From a virus, in the IMG/VR virus record IMGVR_UViG_3300031576_000224, positions 1 to 33,027 of that record: a stretch of 33,027 bases of DNA, one strand, 5' to 3'. Shown here in pieces: positions 1 to 9,196 of the stretch (the first letter of the stretch is position 1; every line of letters starts with the position of its first letter). Position numbers and translations under genes: made by a program. The notes under the pieces were generated by a model, which searched no databases, was not told where the DNA came from, and saw only the letters and a list, made by a program, of their open reading frames with translations.

Positions 1-7
1 AAGACCG

Positions 8-802
8 ATGGGATTTCCTATGGGCATGGGTGGCGGAGGTGGAATGGAGAACCTTGCCTTGATTCAAATGGCTTTAAATTCGGCCGGTCAAGTTAACAAC
101 CAACCCAAGACCGTCAATATCGGCGGAAGAAATATTTTAGACGTTACGCCTGAGAATAGACTTGATCGCATAAATCAAGGCCTCACGCTTTTGGCTCAGG
201 GATTTATGATGAATCGTCAAGCGAAGGTAAGACAGGGTTTTGTCAAATCGGTTGAAACGATTATGGGAAGCAATGCTCCGGTCGAGGATAAATTAAATGG
301 GCTTTGGAAATTGAAGCTTGAGCATCAAGGAGATTATGGTCTTGGCGTTGATGAAATTATTAAACATTACAGCTCAAAAACAGGGAAGGAATGGAAGCCG
401 CAAACAAAAGATGAGGCATTAGATTTTGAAAGAGCAAAAAGGGATGTCTCTGGCAGAGGAGATTTTAACACAGATATTAAGGGCGGCATGGCGCAAATTA
501 AAGGAGGGGCAAACTCCGATGATGTTATCAACTCCCTTAGAGAAAAATATCCGACGCGCATCACGCCATCCATTGAGAAGAACATTCGTAACTTTACGGA
601 TAGATATAAAAGTCAGAAAAATAAAAAAGATATGGAAGATTTATCCGCGAAGATTAGAAGCATCCCGGCAGGGGCATTGAATAGTATTAAAAAAAATGGG
701 GCTAAATCCGGCGCTCAAGTTCAAGAAGGTGCCACGGCCTTGAATCCAAAAACAGGGAAAAGAATCCAATTTAAAGGCGGGAAATGGCTTCCACTGAATT
801 GA
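8..802 (+). CDS. Probable internal virion protein, 5' end cut off by window
   Basis: The reading frame is open to the window edge, so the true start may lie upstream; the first ATG is at position 8. The 264 residues begin with a Gly/Met-rich stretch, followed by a charged, mostly helical region. The C-terminus (NPKTGKRIQFKGGKWLPLN) is of a kind I associate with phage structural proteins. It overlaps the start of the giant virion gene by 19 bases, so the two are probably translated together. A structural or ejection role is inferred from this position; no enzyme motif is visible. Confidence 0.7.
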   Translation: MGFPMGMGGGGGMENLALIQMALNSAGQVNNQPKTVNIGGRNILDVTPENRLDRINQGLTLLAQGFMMNRQAKVRQGFVKSVETIMGSNAPVEDKLNGLWKLKLEHQGDYGLGVDEIIKHYSSKTGKEWKPQTKDEALDFERAKRDVSGRGDFNTDIKGGMAQIKGGANSDDVINSLREKYPTRITPSIEKNIRNFTDRYKSQKNKKDMEDLSAKIRSIPAGALNSIKKNGAKSGAQVQEGATALNPKTGKRIQFKGGKWLPLN

Positions 803-3800
803 TTCCAAAAGGATTCGTACTCGAATCCGACGAAGTTTTCAACAAAGCCATAGATTTAACTTCCGGCTTTGAAGGTGGATTCACTGTTGATAGTGGCGGC
901 CCGACGAATTACGGCATAACGCAAACGGCCCTTAATAATTATCAGGAAAAAAAGGGGTTATCTAATGTCGATGTTAAAAAAATATCCCCGGATTATGCGC
1001 GGAAGATTGCTAAAGAAGAATATTTCGACAGACCAAATTTTTCTGTTCTCCCCGAAAACACAGCCATTGTGATGTTCGATTATGGGTTTAACGCCGGACC
1101 GCAGAAAGCCGCTAAAACACTTCAGCGAATTGTTGGGGCAACGCCGGATGGTCAAATTGGCCCTAAGACAATCAAGGCCACACAATCATATATCGAAAAG
1201 AACGGTGAAGAATCTTTGCTTAAGGGCATCCTTGATTCCCGCGAGAAGGAACTGACAAATCTCATAGAGAATAATCCCAAGAAATATGCTCCTTATAAAA
1301 ATGGTTGGATGAATCGGCTTAATTCAATACGTAAACAATTTGATATCTCCTCGTTGAACCAATTCTCGACAAAAGAAGCCTTTGCAGATGAATTTGTGAA
1401 TACTTTACCTGAAGGGTTTCAATTAGAAAAACCTTCCGCCGGTGAGGTGCCAACAAATCTTCCAGAAGGCTTTCAGCTAGAAAAATCAACTCCCATATTA
1501 GAGCGACTTGGCAAAGGTTATGGCATGGGGGTTGCGGGCACAGTAGAGGCCACCGGCGGGCTTTTAAAGTGGTTTGGTGCGGAGAAGGTTGGGAAAGCAT
1601 TTACGGATTATGCCAATGAGATGAAACAGTTTTATTCCGTTCCCGATCCTAAATTTATCGACCAAATAGCAGCCGGGTTCGGCTCTTTTTCAACATTCTT
1701 TTTACCTGGGCTCGGGATCGCCAAGGGGGCCCAAGCTTTACAAGCTGTCCCTAAGCTTGCCATGTTGTTAGGGGCGACATCATCGGCCACATTAGAAGCC
1801 ATGGTTGAGGCTGGCTCGACCTATGAACGATCCCGCAATAAAGGAATGGATGATGAAGGAGCATCAAGCGCGGCGACGTTCGATTTCATTCTAAATCTTC
1901 CCAGTAGTGTTGTCTTGAATAACCTCGGGGTTTTCAGTCATGCCGGTAAACCACTTCTAAAAGCCTTGAAATCAGCCGCGGGTGAGGGGTCTCAGGAATT
2001 CCTTCAGCAAGTCGTTTCCAACGTGGCGGCCAGCGATCCGGCCCTGGAAGGGGCCTTGGCATCTTTGTTTGTCGGTGCAATCACCGGCGGGGTGACGATG
2101 GGGGTTATATCCACAGCTCAAGACTTGGATACTTTAAGGCAAGCTAAAATTTTAAAGGACAAAATCAAGGATTTAAGTCCAAAAGATAATCTTGCCAGGG
2201 ATGCGAGTGGAAAACCTATTGAAATCAACCCCATGCCGTCTGTTCAGCCAGCTACCCCAGAGGAAGCCACTCAACAGCAGATTCTTACTGAAACAATAAA
2301 GTCTGATGTTAAAGCCGTCGAGTTACAAATTTCTAATGAGTCCAATGTCAAATTCATTATTGAGAAGGCTGGGGGAAAGTTTAAGGCAATTACGGATATG
2401 AATAACAGCCTCTTTGAAGATGAGCCCACGATTTATTACGATACACCCAGTGGAAACACTCAGACAATAAGACCGTCACAATTAAATTTTGAAACCGTTC
2501 AGAAAAAGATTCAAGATTTTGAGAATAAGTTTGTTCAGAGACCGAAACCAAACATTGAGGTTGTAAAAACTCCGTTAGAGAAAGCCGGTCAAGAATTCTC
2601 CTATAAAGAATTTAAGGAACTGAATCTTGCTGAACCAGCCAAGACTCCGCAGGATTTTAGTAAACGCATAGACCAATTAAATAAATTCGCTCAGGCCCGG
2701 GCCATTCTACGCAAATCCGGGAAGATGAAAGGCAAGTCCGGGGTTTTTAAATCAATTCCAAAAGAGGGAGAAGTTGGATTGGCCCATGAGACCATGTATT
2801 CCCCCAAACAATACATGGAAACGTTGGGCCATGAACTTGGGCATTCGATTGAATTCAATGTCTTAGGTAAAACGAATCAGGGCTTAAAATTGTTCGGAGA
2901 AAAACTTGACGTTGAGACTCTGAAAAGCGTCAGAAAAGAATTGATCGCCGTTACAAAAGACTTGGTGGGCGAAGAAACAATGAACAGCAAGCCTGGGTAT
3001 TATTATCGACCGGCTGAGTTAATTGCGCGGTATTTTGAAAAAATGATTGGTTCTCCTGGGAACCTTGAGGAATTGGCCCCAACCGTCTCACGGTTGATTA
3101 AAGAAAAATCTTTAAAACATCCAATCATCCAGGAATTTCTTGAGGCCGCCAATGAGGGCATCGATAAAGGTGCGCCGAAATTCGTCTTGCTTCGTGATTT
3201 AAAGCAGACATATCAGAAATTTCTTGGCAAACGAGTCGGCGATATTGCTTACGGGGAAGAAGTGGCATACCGGGCTATGAAGGAACGGGCAAAGTTTCAA
3301 ATCGAGAAATTTATCAATGAGAAGTTCAAAGGCGTTAAGGATTCCCCAGAGGCACTTTTTAAAACTGCTGAATCAATAAAAATATCACGAAGCGGTCAAC
3401 CTGAATTTGGGACAAGAGATTTTGCGATTGCCAAGACACAAGAAGAAGAGGCCAAACTTTTAGAAATGGGATATACGAAAATTCCGCTGCCTGTCACGGA
3501 AGATGGTAAAGCTTACGCTCAATTCGCCAAGTGGCGATATACACCCGAGCAGGCTAAACAGATTTTCGATTCACTATCACCGGCCGGGAAAAAACTCGTC
3601 TTAGATTTTACTGCCGAACGCTCTGAGGCCAAGGACTACTTCAACCGGGAAGTGATCAGAGAAGTTAATAAAATCGAGGCCAGCATTGAGGGATGGGTAC
3701 ATCATTATTTTGAAGAAACTCCCGGCGGGTCGACAATCGTTGGGGGCAAAAAATTTAGGAAGAAAATCGCTGGGACTAGAAAACATCGAGAAGGTGCTTT

Positions 3801-5526
3801 AGGTTACGTCGAGGATTTCCAGAAGGCCATGACAAAAGTGCTGATAGATTTGGAGGGGGAGAAGGTTTACAACGATTTTATCAAGCGCCAATTCGCCCGT
3901 GTCACCAGGCCATTGGCGGAAGGTGAAGATCCAATGCCAGGATGGATTGAAGTAGTCGGCACGCTAAAAACAGGCGTTGGATTGCCATTTGAGAAGAGAA
4001 CAACCATTATTGATAAAGAATCGGGAAAAACAATCCCAGCAAAGCAGGCCCGGTATCAAATGCCTAAACCAATTTATGAGCGATACAAACTCTGGCGCGG
4101 GTTGGTTGATGAAGCGACTACGGCGGTACGTGTGGTCAATGACATCAACCGTTACTGGCGCATCAATATTTTGACCCATCCAGGCTTACCAATAACCAAT
4201 TTTATTAGCGGGGGCATTCAGTATAGCTCAAAGATTTTGACTGATTTTTATAAAGAGATTTTGACCGGTGATTTATCCATGTCACAGACAAAGCGAAATA
4301 TCTCGGCCATGGCCAAGGTGCTTTTGCCTAAAGGATGGATGTCCGCCCCAGATTGGGTTTACGGTGGAGACCTGTCTAATTTCTACGGTCAATTTATGAA
4401 GCAACCAAGCGCTCTTGGTGGCGCAATTGATGAATATGGCAACAAAGCCTTAAAGCTTTATGGATTAATTGAGCGGTATTGGAAAAAGGTCATTCTCTTG
4501 GCCGATAACGTTTCTGATATTGATTCTCTTAATAAGATGACACCGGAAGGGTTGAAACTCCCAACGGAAGAAGAGCGGAATCTGATTGCCTCGATCAACG
4601 AAGATGTGGATCTCTACGCTTACGATTACGATAATGTCTCACTTTGGCTGGAAGCCCATCAAAAAAGCGTAATGGGGCAAGCCATTAAACCATTCGCAAA
4701 ATATCCGTATAAATACGCAAAACAGGTTTTAGACATGATTGGATCGGCCTTTGACCAAACTCAGTCATGGCAGGACCGTACTGCCAAGATACTGGCGTTG
4801 ACTACGATGGTGGCCGCTTATGCTGCCTTTAGTAAAAAACGCAAAGAAGAGCAAAAGACTCCAATGGCGGATGTCAATTTGGAAATTCCAGCCCGTTTAC
4901 AGACACGCGGCCGATTGTTTATTACCACTGACGATGAAGGACGTGAATTATTTATGCGCGTGGCCAAGTATCCATTTATCAATCTAACAGAGAGTGGGAT
5001 GCAATTTATCGATGGGAATTGGGAATCAGGGAAAGATGCTATTTCAGATATGTTAGGATCGGTTGGCCCAGCTGCACAGATTGGACTTCTGGCGTTGAAC
5101 TTTCGAAACAAATACAACACTTATGATTCAGTTCCGGTGATATTAGGCGAGAATTTGGCCACGTTCATTCCTGGATATAGGATTTTAAATGATGTATCGC
5201 GGATGTTGGATCCATTTCAGCGTAAGCAGGAAACTTTCGGGCAAGCCGTGTTTTTCAAACTCATTCCAACAACTGATTCGGATTTGCAACGTGAACTTCA
5301 TGGAAATATTCGGGAAGAAAGAATCCCAATTGAGGGAGAAATTGAAGGGCCAGTAATCCGCCGGACAACTATCGAAAAAGAGTTGGAGAATTATTGGCAG
5401 GATATTTTGTTGTCAATGCTTTCTGGTGTTTATGTCAGCCGTATAGATCCAAAGATTGTTGAGGCTTTCATTATCCGGAAGGAAAAGAACTTGGAGAAGA
5501 GACAGGCGAAGGAATTAAGAGAATAA
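784..5526 (+). CDS. Large polyvalent virion (ejection) protein with GH108 muramidase domain and HELGH motif
   Basis: This 1580-residue protein starts at an ATG behind AAAGGCGGGAA. Residues 20-105 match the glycoside hydrolase 108 pattern: FEGGF with the likely catalytic Glu30, then GGPTNYGIT at 38-46. Residues 110-180 look like the peptidoglycan-binding domain that follows GH108. Two LPEGFQLE repeats lie near 208-215 and 226-233. Residues 295-440 are rich in hydrophobic and small residues, suiting membrane insertion. HELGH at 683-687 is a zincin metalloprotease motif. The C-terminal 400 residues resemble large polyvalent phage proteins. The likely role is a virion protein that opens peptidoglycan and helps DNA enter the cell. 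The GH108 assignment is firm; the later domain functions are inferred. Confidence 0.85.
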   Translation: MASTELIPKGFVLESDEVFNKAIDLTSGFEGGFTVDSGGPTNYGITQTALNNYQEKKGLSNVDVKKISPDYARKIAKEEYFDRPNFSVLPENTAIVMFDYGFNAGPQKAAKTLQRIVGATPDGQIGPKTIKATQSYIEKNGEESLLKGILDSREKELTNLIENNPKKYAPYKNGWMNRLNSIRKQFDISSLNQFSTKEAFADEFVNTLPEGFQLEKPSAGEVPTNLPEGFQLEKSTPILERLGKGYGMGVAGTVEATGGLLKWFGAEKVGKAFTDYANEMKQFYSVPDPKFIDQIAAGFGSFSTFFLPGLGIAKGAQALQAVPKLAMLLGATSSATLEAMVEAGSTYERSRNKGMDDEGASSAATFDFILNLPSSVVLNNLGVFSHAGKPLLKALKSAAGEGSQEFLQQVVSNVAASDPALEGALASLFVGAITGGVTMGVISTAQDLDTLRQAKILKDKIKDLSPKDNLARDASGKPIEINPMPSVQPATPEEATQQQILTETIKSDVKAVELQISNESNVKFIIEKAGGKFKAITDMNNSLFEDEPTIYYDTPSGNTQTIRPSQLNFETVQKKIQDFENKFVQRPKPNIEVVKTPLEKAGQEFSYKEFKELNLAEPAKTPQDFSKRIDQLNKFAQARAILRKSGKMKGKSGVFKSIPKEGEVGLAHETMYSPKQYMETLGHELGHSIEFNVLGKTNQGLKLFGEKLDVETLKSVRKELIAVTKDLVGEETMNSKPGYYYRPAELIARYFEKMIGSPGNLEELAPTVSRLIKEKSLKHPIIQEFLEAANEGIDKGAPKFVLLRDLKQTYQKFLGKRVGDIAYGEEVAYRAMKERAKFQIEKFINEKFKGVKDSPEALFKTAESIKISRSGQPEFGTRDFAIAKTQEEEAKLLEMGYTKIPLPVTEDGKAYAQFAKWRYTPEQAKQIFDSLSPAGKKLVLDFTAERSEAKDYFNREVIREVNKIEASIEGWVHHYFEETPGGSTIVGGKKFRKKIAGTRKHREGALGYVEDFQKAMTKVLIDLEGEKVYNDFIKRQFARVTRPLAEGEDPMPGWIEVVGTLKTGVGLPFEKRTTIIDKESGKTIPAKQARYQMPKPIYERYKLWRGLVDEATTAVRVVNDINRYWRINILTHPGLPITNFISGGIQYSSKILTDFYKEILTGDLSMSQTKRNISAMAKVLLPKGWMSAPDWVYGGDLSNFYGQFMKQPSALGGAIDEYGNKALKLYGLIERYWKKVILLADNVSDIDSLNKMTPEGLKLPTEEERNLIASINEDVDLYAYDYDNVSLWLEAHQKSVMGQAIKPFAKYPYKYAKQVLDMIGSAFDQTQSWQDRTAKILALTTMVAAYAAFSKKRKEEQKTPMADVNLEIPARLQTRGRLFITTDDEGRELFMRVAKYPFINLTESGMQFIDGNWESGKDAISDMLGSVGPAAQIGLLALNFRNKYNTYDSVPVILGENLATFIPGYRILNDVSRMLDPFQRKQETFGQAVFFKLIPTTDSDLQRELHGNIREERIPIEGEIEGPVIRRTTIEKELENYWQDILLSMLSGVYVSRIDPKIVEAFIIRKEKNLEKRQAKELRE

Positions 5527-5535
5527 TTAATGTCC

Positions 5536-5802
5536 TTAATAATCATCATGGGCAGGCCAATGAGATTGCTTTTCCAGTTCAATCTCTTCCATGAGATTGC
5601 AAGCATCTTTGGAGTGTGTATCACAATATTCATCTAACCAGGTTCTTTTTTGATGCTCTTTGTTGTAAGTTTCTTCTCTCTTGAGGTCAATTTTTTTGGC
5701 GATTGGGCTATTTATAAAAATTAAAAGGAATGTTGGGAATACAAACAAAATCACCCAGAGATACATCAGATTAATTTTTTCTGTGAACGCCATGGCAAAC
5801 AT
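5536..5802 (-). CDS. Small single-pass membrane protein, unknown function
   Basis: The 88-residue reverse-strand frame starts at an ATG at 5802; a TTG at 5811 or an ATG at 5793 are alternatives. Residues about 12-32 form one hydrophobic segment, followed by a charged helical tail containing two Cys residues. A good promoter lies about 40 bases upstream on the same strand (5844-5872), which supports expression. No Shine-Dalgarno site is clear. The gene points against the giant virion gene and belongs to the reverse-strand island. I do not recognise a family. Confidence 0.55.
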   Translation of the reverse strand: MFAMAFTEKINLMYLWVILFVFPTFLLIFINSPIAKKIDLKREETYNKEHQKRTWLDEYCDTHSKDACNLMEEIELEKQSHWPAHDDY

Positions 5803-5843
5803 TTTATCCAATAATTGGGGGAAAACCGAAGCCGAATATTTAG

Positions 5844-5872
5844 ATTATAAAAACACCAAATAAAATAATCAA
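5844..5872 (-). promoter_or_regulatory. Sigma70-type promoter for the reverse-strand gene at 5536-5802
   Basis: On the reverse strand TTGATT (5872-5867), a 17-base spacer and TATAAT (5849-5844) make a near-consensus promoter. Transcription would start near 5836, about 35 bases before the ATG at 5802. Confidence 0.6.
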
Positions 5873-5889
5873 ATCAGCGCGGACAATAC

Positions 5890-6072
5890 ATGCAAATTTT
5901 AAATATTCTTGAATTATCTTTCTCGGTTGTGATCTTAGTTATCTGTGTCGTTCTTATTTTTTTGTGTGGCAATCTTATGTCTTTATGTCAACAAAACGTT
6001 GAAATTTTCAAAACAGTTAGAGAAGCTATGAAGGAATTAAAAAAACATCTTGATACACATGATGAACGTTAA
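5890..6072 (+). CDS. Small membrane protein with helical tail, unknown function
   Basis: The 60 residues consist of one strong transmembrane segment (about 10-30) followed by a charged helix ending KKHLDTHDER. The upstream sequence GCGCGGACAATAC gives only a weak ribosome site. Its 3' end overlaps the end of the opposing gene at 6037-6210 by 36 bases. The architecture resembles small phage lysis or exclusion proteins, but nothing more specific can be said. The frame could be fortuitous. Confidence 0.45.
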   Translation: MQILNILELSFSVVILVICVVLIFLCGNLMSLCQQNVEIFKTVREAMKELKKHLDTHDER

Positions 6073-6210
6073 GATGGCAATTACAATGGTCAAAAATAAT
6101 AATATTTTATTGAAAAATAACAATATTTTATTAGTTGATTCTGAACGGGTAGCGAGAGTTTCGAGTGTTTTGATTAAATTGTTCATGGCATCATCAAATC
6201 CTTTGTCCAT
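6037..6210 (-). CDS. 57-residue single-pass membrane protein
   Basis: Reading the reverse strand from 6210 gives an ATG seven bases behind AAGGAG, then a polar helix (MDKGFDDAMNNLIKTLETLA) and a hydrophobic C-terminal half from about residue 29 to 52. The strong ribosome site overlaps the stop of the zinc-ribbon gene at 6219-6503, so the two are translationally linked. It is an N-in or tail-anchored type of membrane protein of unknown function. The forward-strand frame across the same bases lacks a ribosome site. Confidence 0.65.
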   Translation of the reverse strand: MDKGFDDAMNNLIKTLETLATRSESTNKILLFFNKILLFLTIVIAILTFIMCIKMFF

Positions 6211-6218
6211 GTTTCTCC

Positions 6219-6503
6219 TTATGAAAGTTGACCTTTTATAAAACCATTTTCTTTGAGACGGGAGGCAAGTAAGTTGTTTAAATCTAATTCAATCGATTTG
6301 ATTATTTGGGCAACGGATTCTGGGGAAGCCAAAAAAGGAAACCGTGAAGAATCTATTTTCATGCCACTGGCAAAATGGCAGATAGGGCAACGTAAATCTC
6401 CCGACTTTCCTGCGGATAAATCAGAGAATATTTGTACTAAATCAAATTCCATTTCGGGTTTGCAATGCTTACAGGTTATCGTTTGAATGATTTTTGCTTT
6501 CAT
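6219..6503 (-). CDS. Zinc-ribbon protein, paralogue of the 6513-6836 product
   Basis: The 94-residue protein starts at an ATG. It has CKHC at residues 11-14 and CPIC further on, a two-knuckle zinc ribbon, followed by a helical C-terminus ending in LKENGF. It aligns with its upstream neighbour over its whole length: K-A-K/R-I at the start, C-x-H-C, EFD, L-x-CP-x-C, and a final LK-x-x-GF. The pair arose by tandem duplication. No catalytic motif is visible; nucleic-acid or protein binding is the likely use. Confidence 0.65.
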   Translation of the reverse strand: MKAKIIQTITCKHCKPEMEFDLVQIFSDLSAGKSGDLRCPICHFASGMKIDSSRFPFLASPESVAQIIKSIELDLNNLLASRLKENGFIKGQLS

Positions 6504-6512
6504 AAAGATTCA

Positions 6513-6836
6513 TCATTCTTTGACTTCAAAACTTCGGAACCCATATTTTTTTAATTGTTTGACAAGTCCAGATTGAAGATGCTGTTCAATGGCTAAAAAG
6601 GCAACAGACAGATCAGAAATAGTACGAAATGGCGCAGTCATTTCCATTAAAGTTATTCCAATGGCTCGTTGGCAATTTGGGCATATTAAATCAGCGCGTA
6701 CTTTATTATCATTTAATTTCGATGAGTGGGTAAGAGATACAATAGCGGCCTCTGATAATAAAGGAGTATATGTAATGTCAAATTCCTTGTAACAATGTAG
6801 ACATTTAAAAGTAGCGACTATTCTGGCTTTAAACAT
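6513..6836 (-). CDS. Zinc-ribbon protein, first gene of reverse-strand island
   Basis: The 107-residue protein starts at the ATG at 6836; a TTG at 6848 would add four residues. CLHC at residues 12-15 and CPNC further on form a zinc ribbon. The C-terminal half is helical and ends with LKKYGFRSFEVKE. It is the longer member of a duplicated pair with the next gene. No clear Shine-Dalgarno site precedes it, so the start is uncertain and it may be leaderless or nearly so. Function unknown. Confidence 0.6.
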   Translation of the reverse strand: MFKARIVATFKCLHCYKEFDITYTPLLSEAAIVSLTHSSKLNDNKVRADLICPNCQRAIGITLMEMTAPFRTISDLSVAFLAIEQHLQSGLVKQLKKYGFRSFEVKE

Positions 6837-7013
6837 TATGAAAAACAAATTTATTATTTGTGACGGAGTTAAGCACCCATGTATCTATGAATCAACTGGC
6901 GGAGATTGGCAAACTAGAATTTTCGCTCCTCCTCCAAGTATTTTGTCAAAGCATAAGAAAACTCATAGCAAAGTTACGCGATCGTATTTTAAGAATTCAT
7001 CCATAATAAAAAA

Positions 7014-7083
7014 CCCCACGAAAACGGCTAAGTAAACGTGGGGAAAGGGACAAAATCCCTTTTAAAATGTCCTTAGCCGTTTT
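7014..7083. terminator. Overlapping bidirectional terminator / alternative hairpins
   Basis: Bases 6837-7117 hold no convincing gene. Three stems share the stretch 7014-7083. CCCCACG (7014-7020) pairs with CGTGGGG (7037-7043); on the reverse strand it is followed by TTTTTTATT, a normal leftward terminator. AAAACGGCTAAG (7021-7032) pairs with CTTAGCCGTTTT (7072-7083) and ends in a T run, a rightward terminator with a long loop. AAAGGGA (7044-7050) pairs with TCCCTTT (7056-7062) inside that loop. The first two stems overlap in the primary sequence, so they exclude one another. Confidence 0.6.
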
Positions 7084-7117
7084 TACAAGGGAAATATACC
7101 ACATTTTGGAGGATATG

Positions 7118-9196
7118 ATGAGCATTTTACTGAGAAAGTTTCGAATCAACAAGGGGGAGATTTTGAAGCGATTTTTTCTATTCCTCCCCGTTGTGGCGTT
7201 GATATGGCTTAGTTTATTGCCCTTGCCAGTTCAATCTCAACCGGCGACTTTTGTCCCTAGCACAGCTTCAGAGATAGATACAAACACCTCAGCCTTCAAT
7301 AACAACCTTTCATCGGCGGATAATACCGTACAAAAAGCATTGGACACACTTGATGAATTGGTTGGGGGTAGTGGTGGGGACAATGTGACAGTCAATTCCA
7401 CCACCGCAACGAATGCTAATTTCCTTGATAATCTTTATGTCGATTGGGCGATAAACACCGCTGCCACTCCCGATGACATTACAGCAAAATTTAATTATGC
7501 CGAAACTCTAGCGGGCAACCCGGCGCTATTGACAACAGAGTGCGTATTCACGGCAGATGGTATTTTATGCGAGGGGACGACTGCCGATACCATTGAAATT
7601 AAATTGGCATTTCCCGATCCTGTCACATCTGACAAAACCATTACTTTCCCTAATGCCACGGATACTTTGGTTGGGAAAGACACGACGGACACATTGACCA
7701 ATAAGACTTTAGCGGCGGCCAGCAATGTTATTGACGCGGATACAGCAGTGGCTTTGGCTGCCAACGGAGCAAATTGCTCAGCTGGTCAATATCCTTTAGG
7801 GGTAGATGCTTCGGGTGCTTCCGAAAGTTGCACAGCAGATGATGATATTCCCGATGCCGGAGATTATAGCAATCTTACCGGTGGGGCAGGCATTGTAAAC
7901 AATCCGACGGGAACAATAGCCACGGCTTCAAGCGAGGCGGATTTTTTGGCTACGGGTGCGTTGACTTGTGGAGCTGGAACACAAGGCAAGATTCAGGTAC
8001 ACACGACACCACTTCAATATTGCGACAATGCCGCCACACCTGCCTTACAGTATGCGGCCTATGGGAACAGCTCGGGAGTAGCGACTTCGGCAACGGCCTT
8101 AGCCGCCAACGGCGCCAACTGTTCGGCTGGTTCTGCGCCATTAGGCGTAGATGCTTCCGGCGCGGCTGAATCATGTACAGATTATGAAGAGGATTTAGCG
8201 AATTCTGCCGGTCTTGCCGCGGCATTATCTGATGAAACTGGCACTGGAGTTGCGGTATTTGGGACATCACCGACCTTTACCACAAGCATAGCCATAAATT
8301 CCACAGATCCGGCTGATGCCGGAGCAATCCGCTTAAATAATAATGAGAATATAGCATGGGAAGCGTCTCCGGCCGGAACAGATGAAACCATCAATCTTGA
8401 TGTATCCGAGAATTTTAATATTTCATCCCCCATTCAACTTGACGCCGATGATCCAGCAGATATTGAAGCGCTTCGATTCGATAATGCCGAAGGGATTGCG
8501 TGGGAAGCTTCCCCAGCGGGTACGGATGTTACTTTAAAAGTTGACGCCTCAGAGATATTACAAGCCAGCGGGACATTTAATGCCACAACGATAACCGAGA
8601 GCACGAATGCAGTTCCAAACTCTACCGATCATCTTGGATTTTTCGCGGCCACGACTTCCGCTCAACTAGCTGGAGTTATAAACGATGAAACCGGAAGCGG
8701 GGCGTTAACTTTTGCAACGAGTCCAGTATTTACAACATCAGTTGCTATTCCCCAAGGAACGGGCCCAACGGTGGATGCAGCCGGAGAAACCGCAGTTGAT
8801 ACTACCGACGACCAGCTTGTCTATTACGGAGGGGCCAAAAGGGTTATTCCTTATGAAAGGCCAGTATGTGTCGGTTTGGAATCTTTGGCCGCCACTGATG
8901 ATAATTACGCTTTCTGGATGGCCAATGATGCCGTTACTGTTACTGGGGTGGGATGTAATTGCCGCGGGACGTGTTCGACGTTGGCGACATTTACTCTTGA
9001 AGATCGTGGCGGGAACGCAATGACAATCACCGGGACGAATCCGACTTGTGCGACAACGGGGGCCGCAACGTTTGCCGCTGTCACCGCTGGTAATCAGCTA
9101 ACAGCCGGAGAAATGGCGGCTTTCGATGTAACTAATACGCCGACAACTGGGGACACATATGTTTTGTGTATTACTTATACGGTGGACGCACAGTGA
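7118..9196 (+). CDS. Secreted tail-fibre-like repeat protein
   Basis: The start at 7118 is chosen because GGAGG (7108-7112) lies five bases upstream; an in-frame ATG at 7067 falls inside the terminator hairpin. The 692-residue product begins with a signal peptide: basic n-region, hydrophobic FFLFLPVVALIWLSLLPLPV, and a likely cut after VQS. The rest is low in charge and rich in Thr, Ala, Asp and Asn. It includes the TLTNKTL motif common in phage tail proteins, two copies of ANGANCSAG...LGVDASGA-ESC, and two copies of an IAWEASPAGTD module. A fibre or host-contact role is likely. The signal peptide is unusual for a virion protein. Confidence 0.75.
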   Translation: MSILLRKFRINKGEILKRFFLFLPVVALIWLSLLPLPVQSQPATFVPSTASEIDTNTSAFNNNLSSADNTVQKALDTLDELVGGSGGDNVTVNSTTATNANFLDNLYVDWAINTAATPDDITAKFNYAETLAGNPALLTTECVFTADGILCEGTTADTIEIKLAFPDPVTSDKTITFPNATDTLVGKDTTDTLTNKTLAAASNVIDADTAVALAANGANCSAGQYPLGVDASGASESCTADDDIPDAGDYSNLTGGAGIVNNPTGTIATASSEADFLATGALTCGAGTQGKIQVHTTPLQYCDNAATPALQYAAYGNSSGVATSATALAANGANCSAGSAPLGVDASGAAESCTDYEEDLANSAGLAAALSDETGTGVAVFGTSPTFTTSIAINSTDPADAGAIRLNNNENIAWEASPAGTDETINLDVSENFNISSPIQLDADDPADIEALRFDNAEGIAWEASPAGTDVTLKVDASEILQASGTFNATTITESTNAVPNSTDHLGFFAATTSAQLAGVINDETGSGALTFATSPVFTTSVAIPQGTGPTVDAAGETAVDTTDDQLVYYGGAKRVIPYERPVCVGLESLAATDDNYAFWMANDAVTVTGVGCNCRGTCSTLATFTLEDRGGNAMTITGTNPTCATTGAATFAAVTAGNQLTAGEMAAFDVTNTPTTGDTYVLCITYTVDAQ

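Noticed and set aside
6838-7035. A 65-codon forward frame to the right of the reverse island
   Set aside because: It has no ribosome site and its end lies in the terminator stems; composition does not look protein-like.
7067-7117. An upstream ATG at 7067 as the start of the fibre-like gene
   Set aside because: It would translate through the terminator hairpin and bury the signal peptide behind 17 extra residues; the ATG at 7118 has GGAGG at good spacing.
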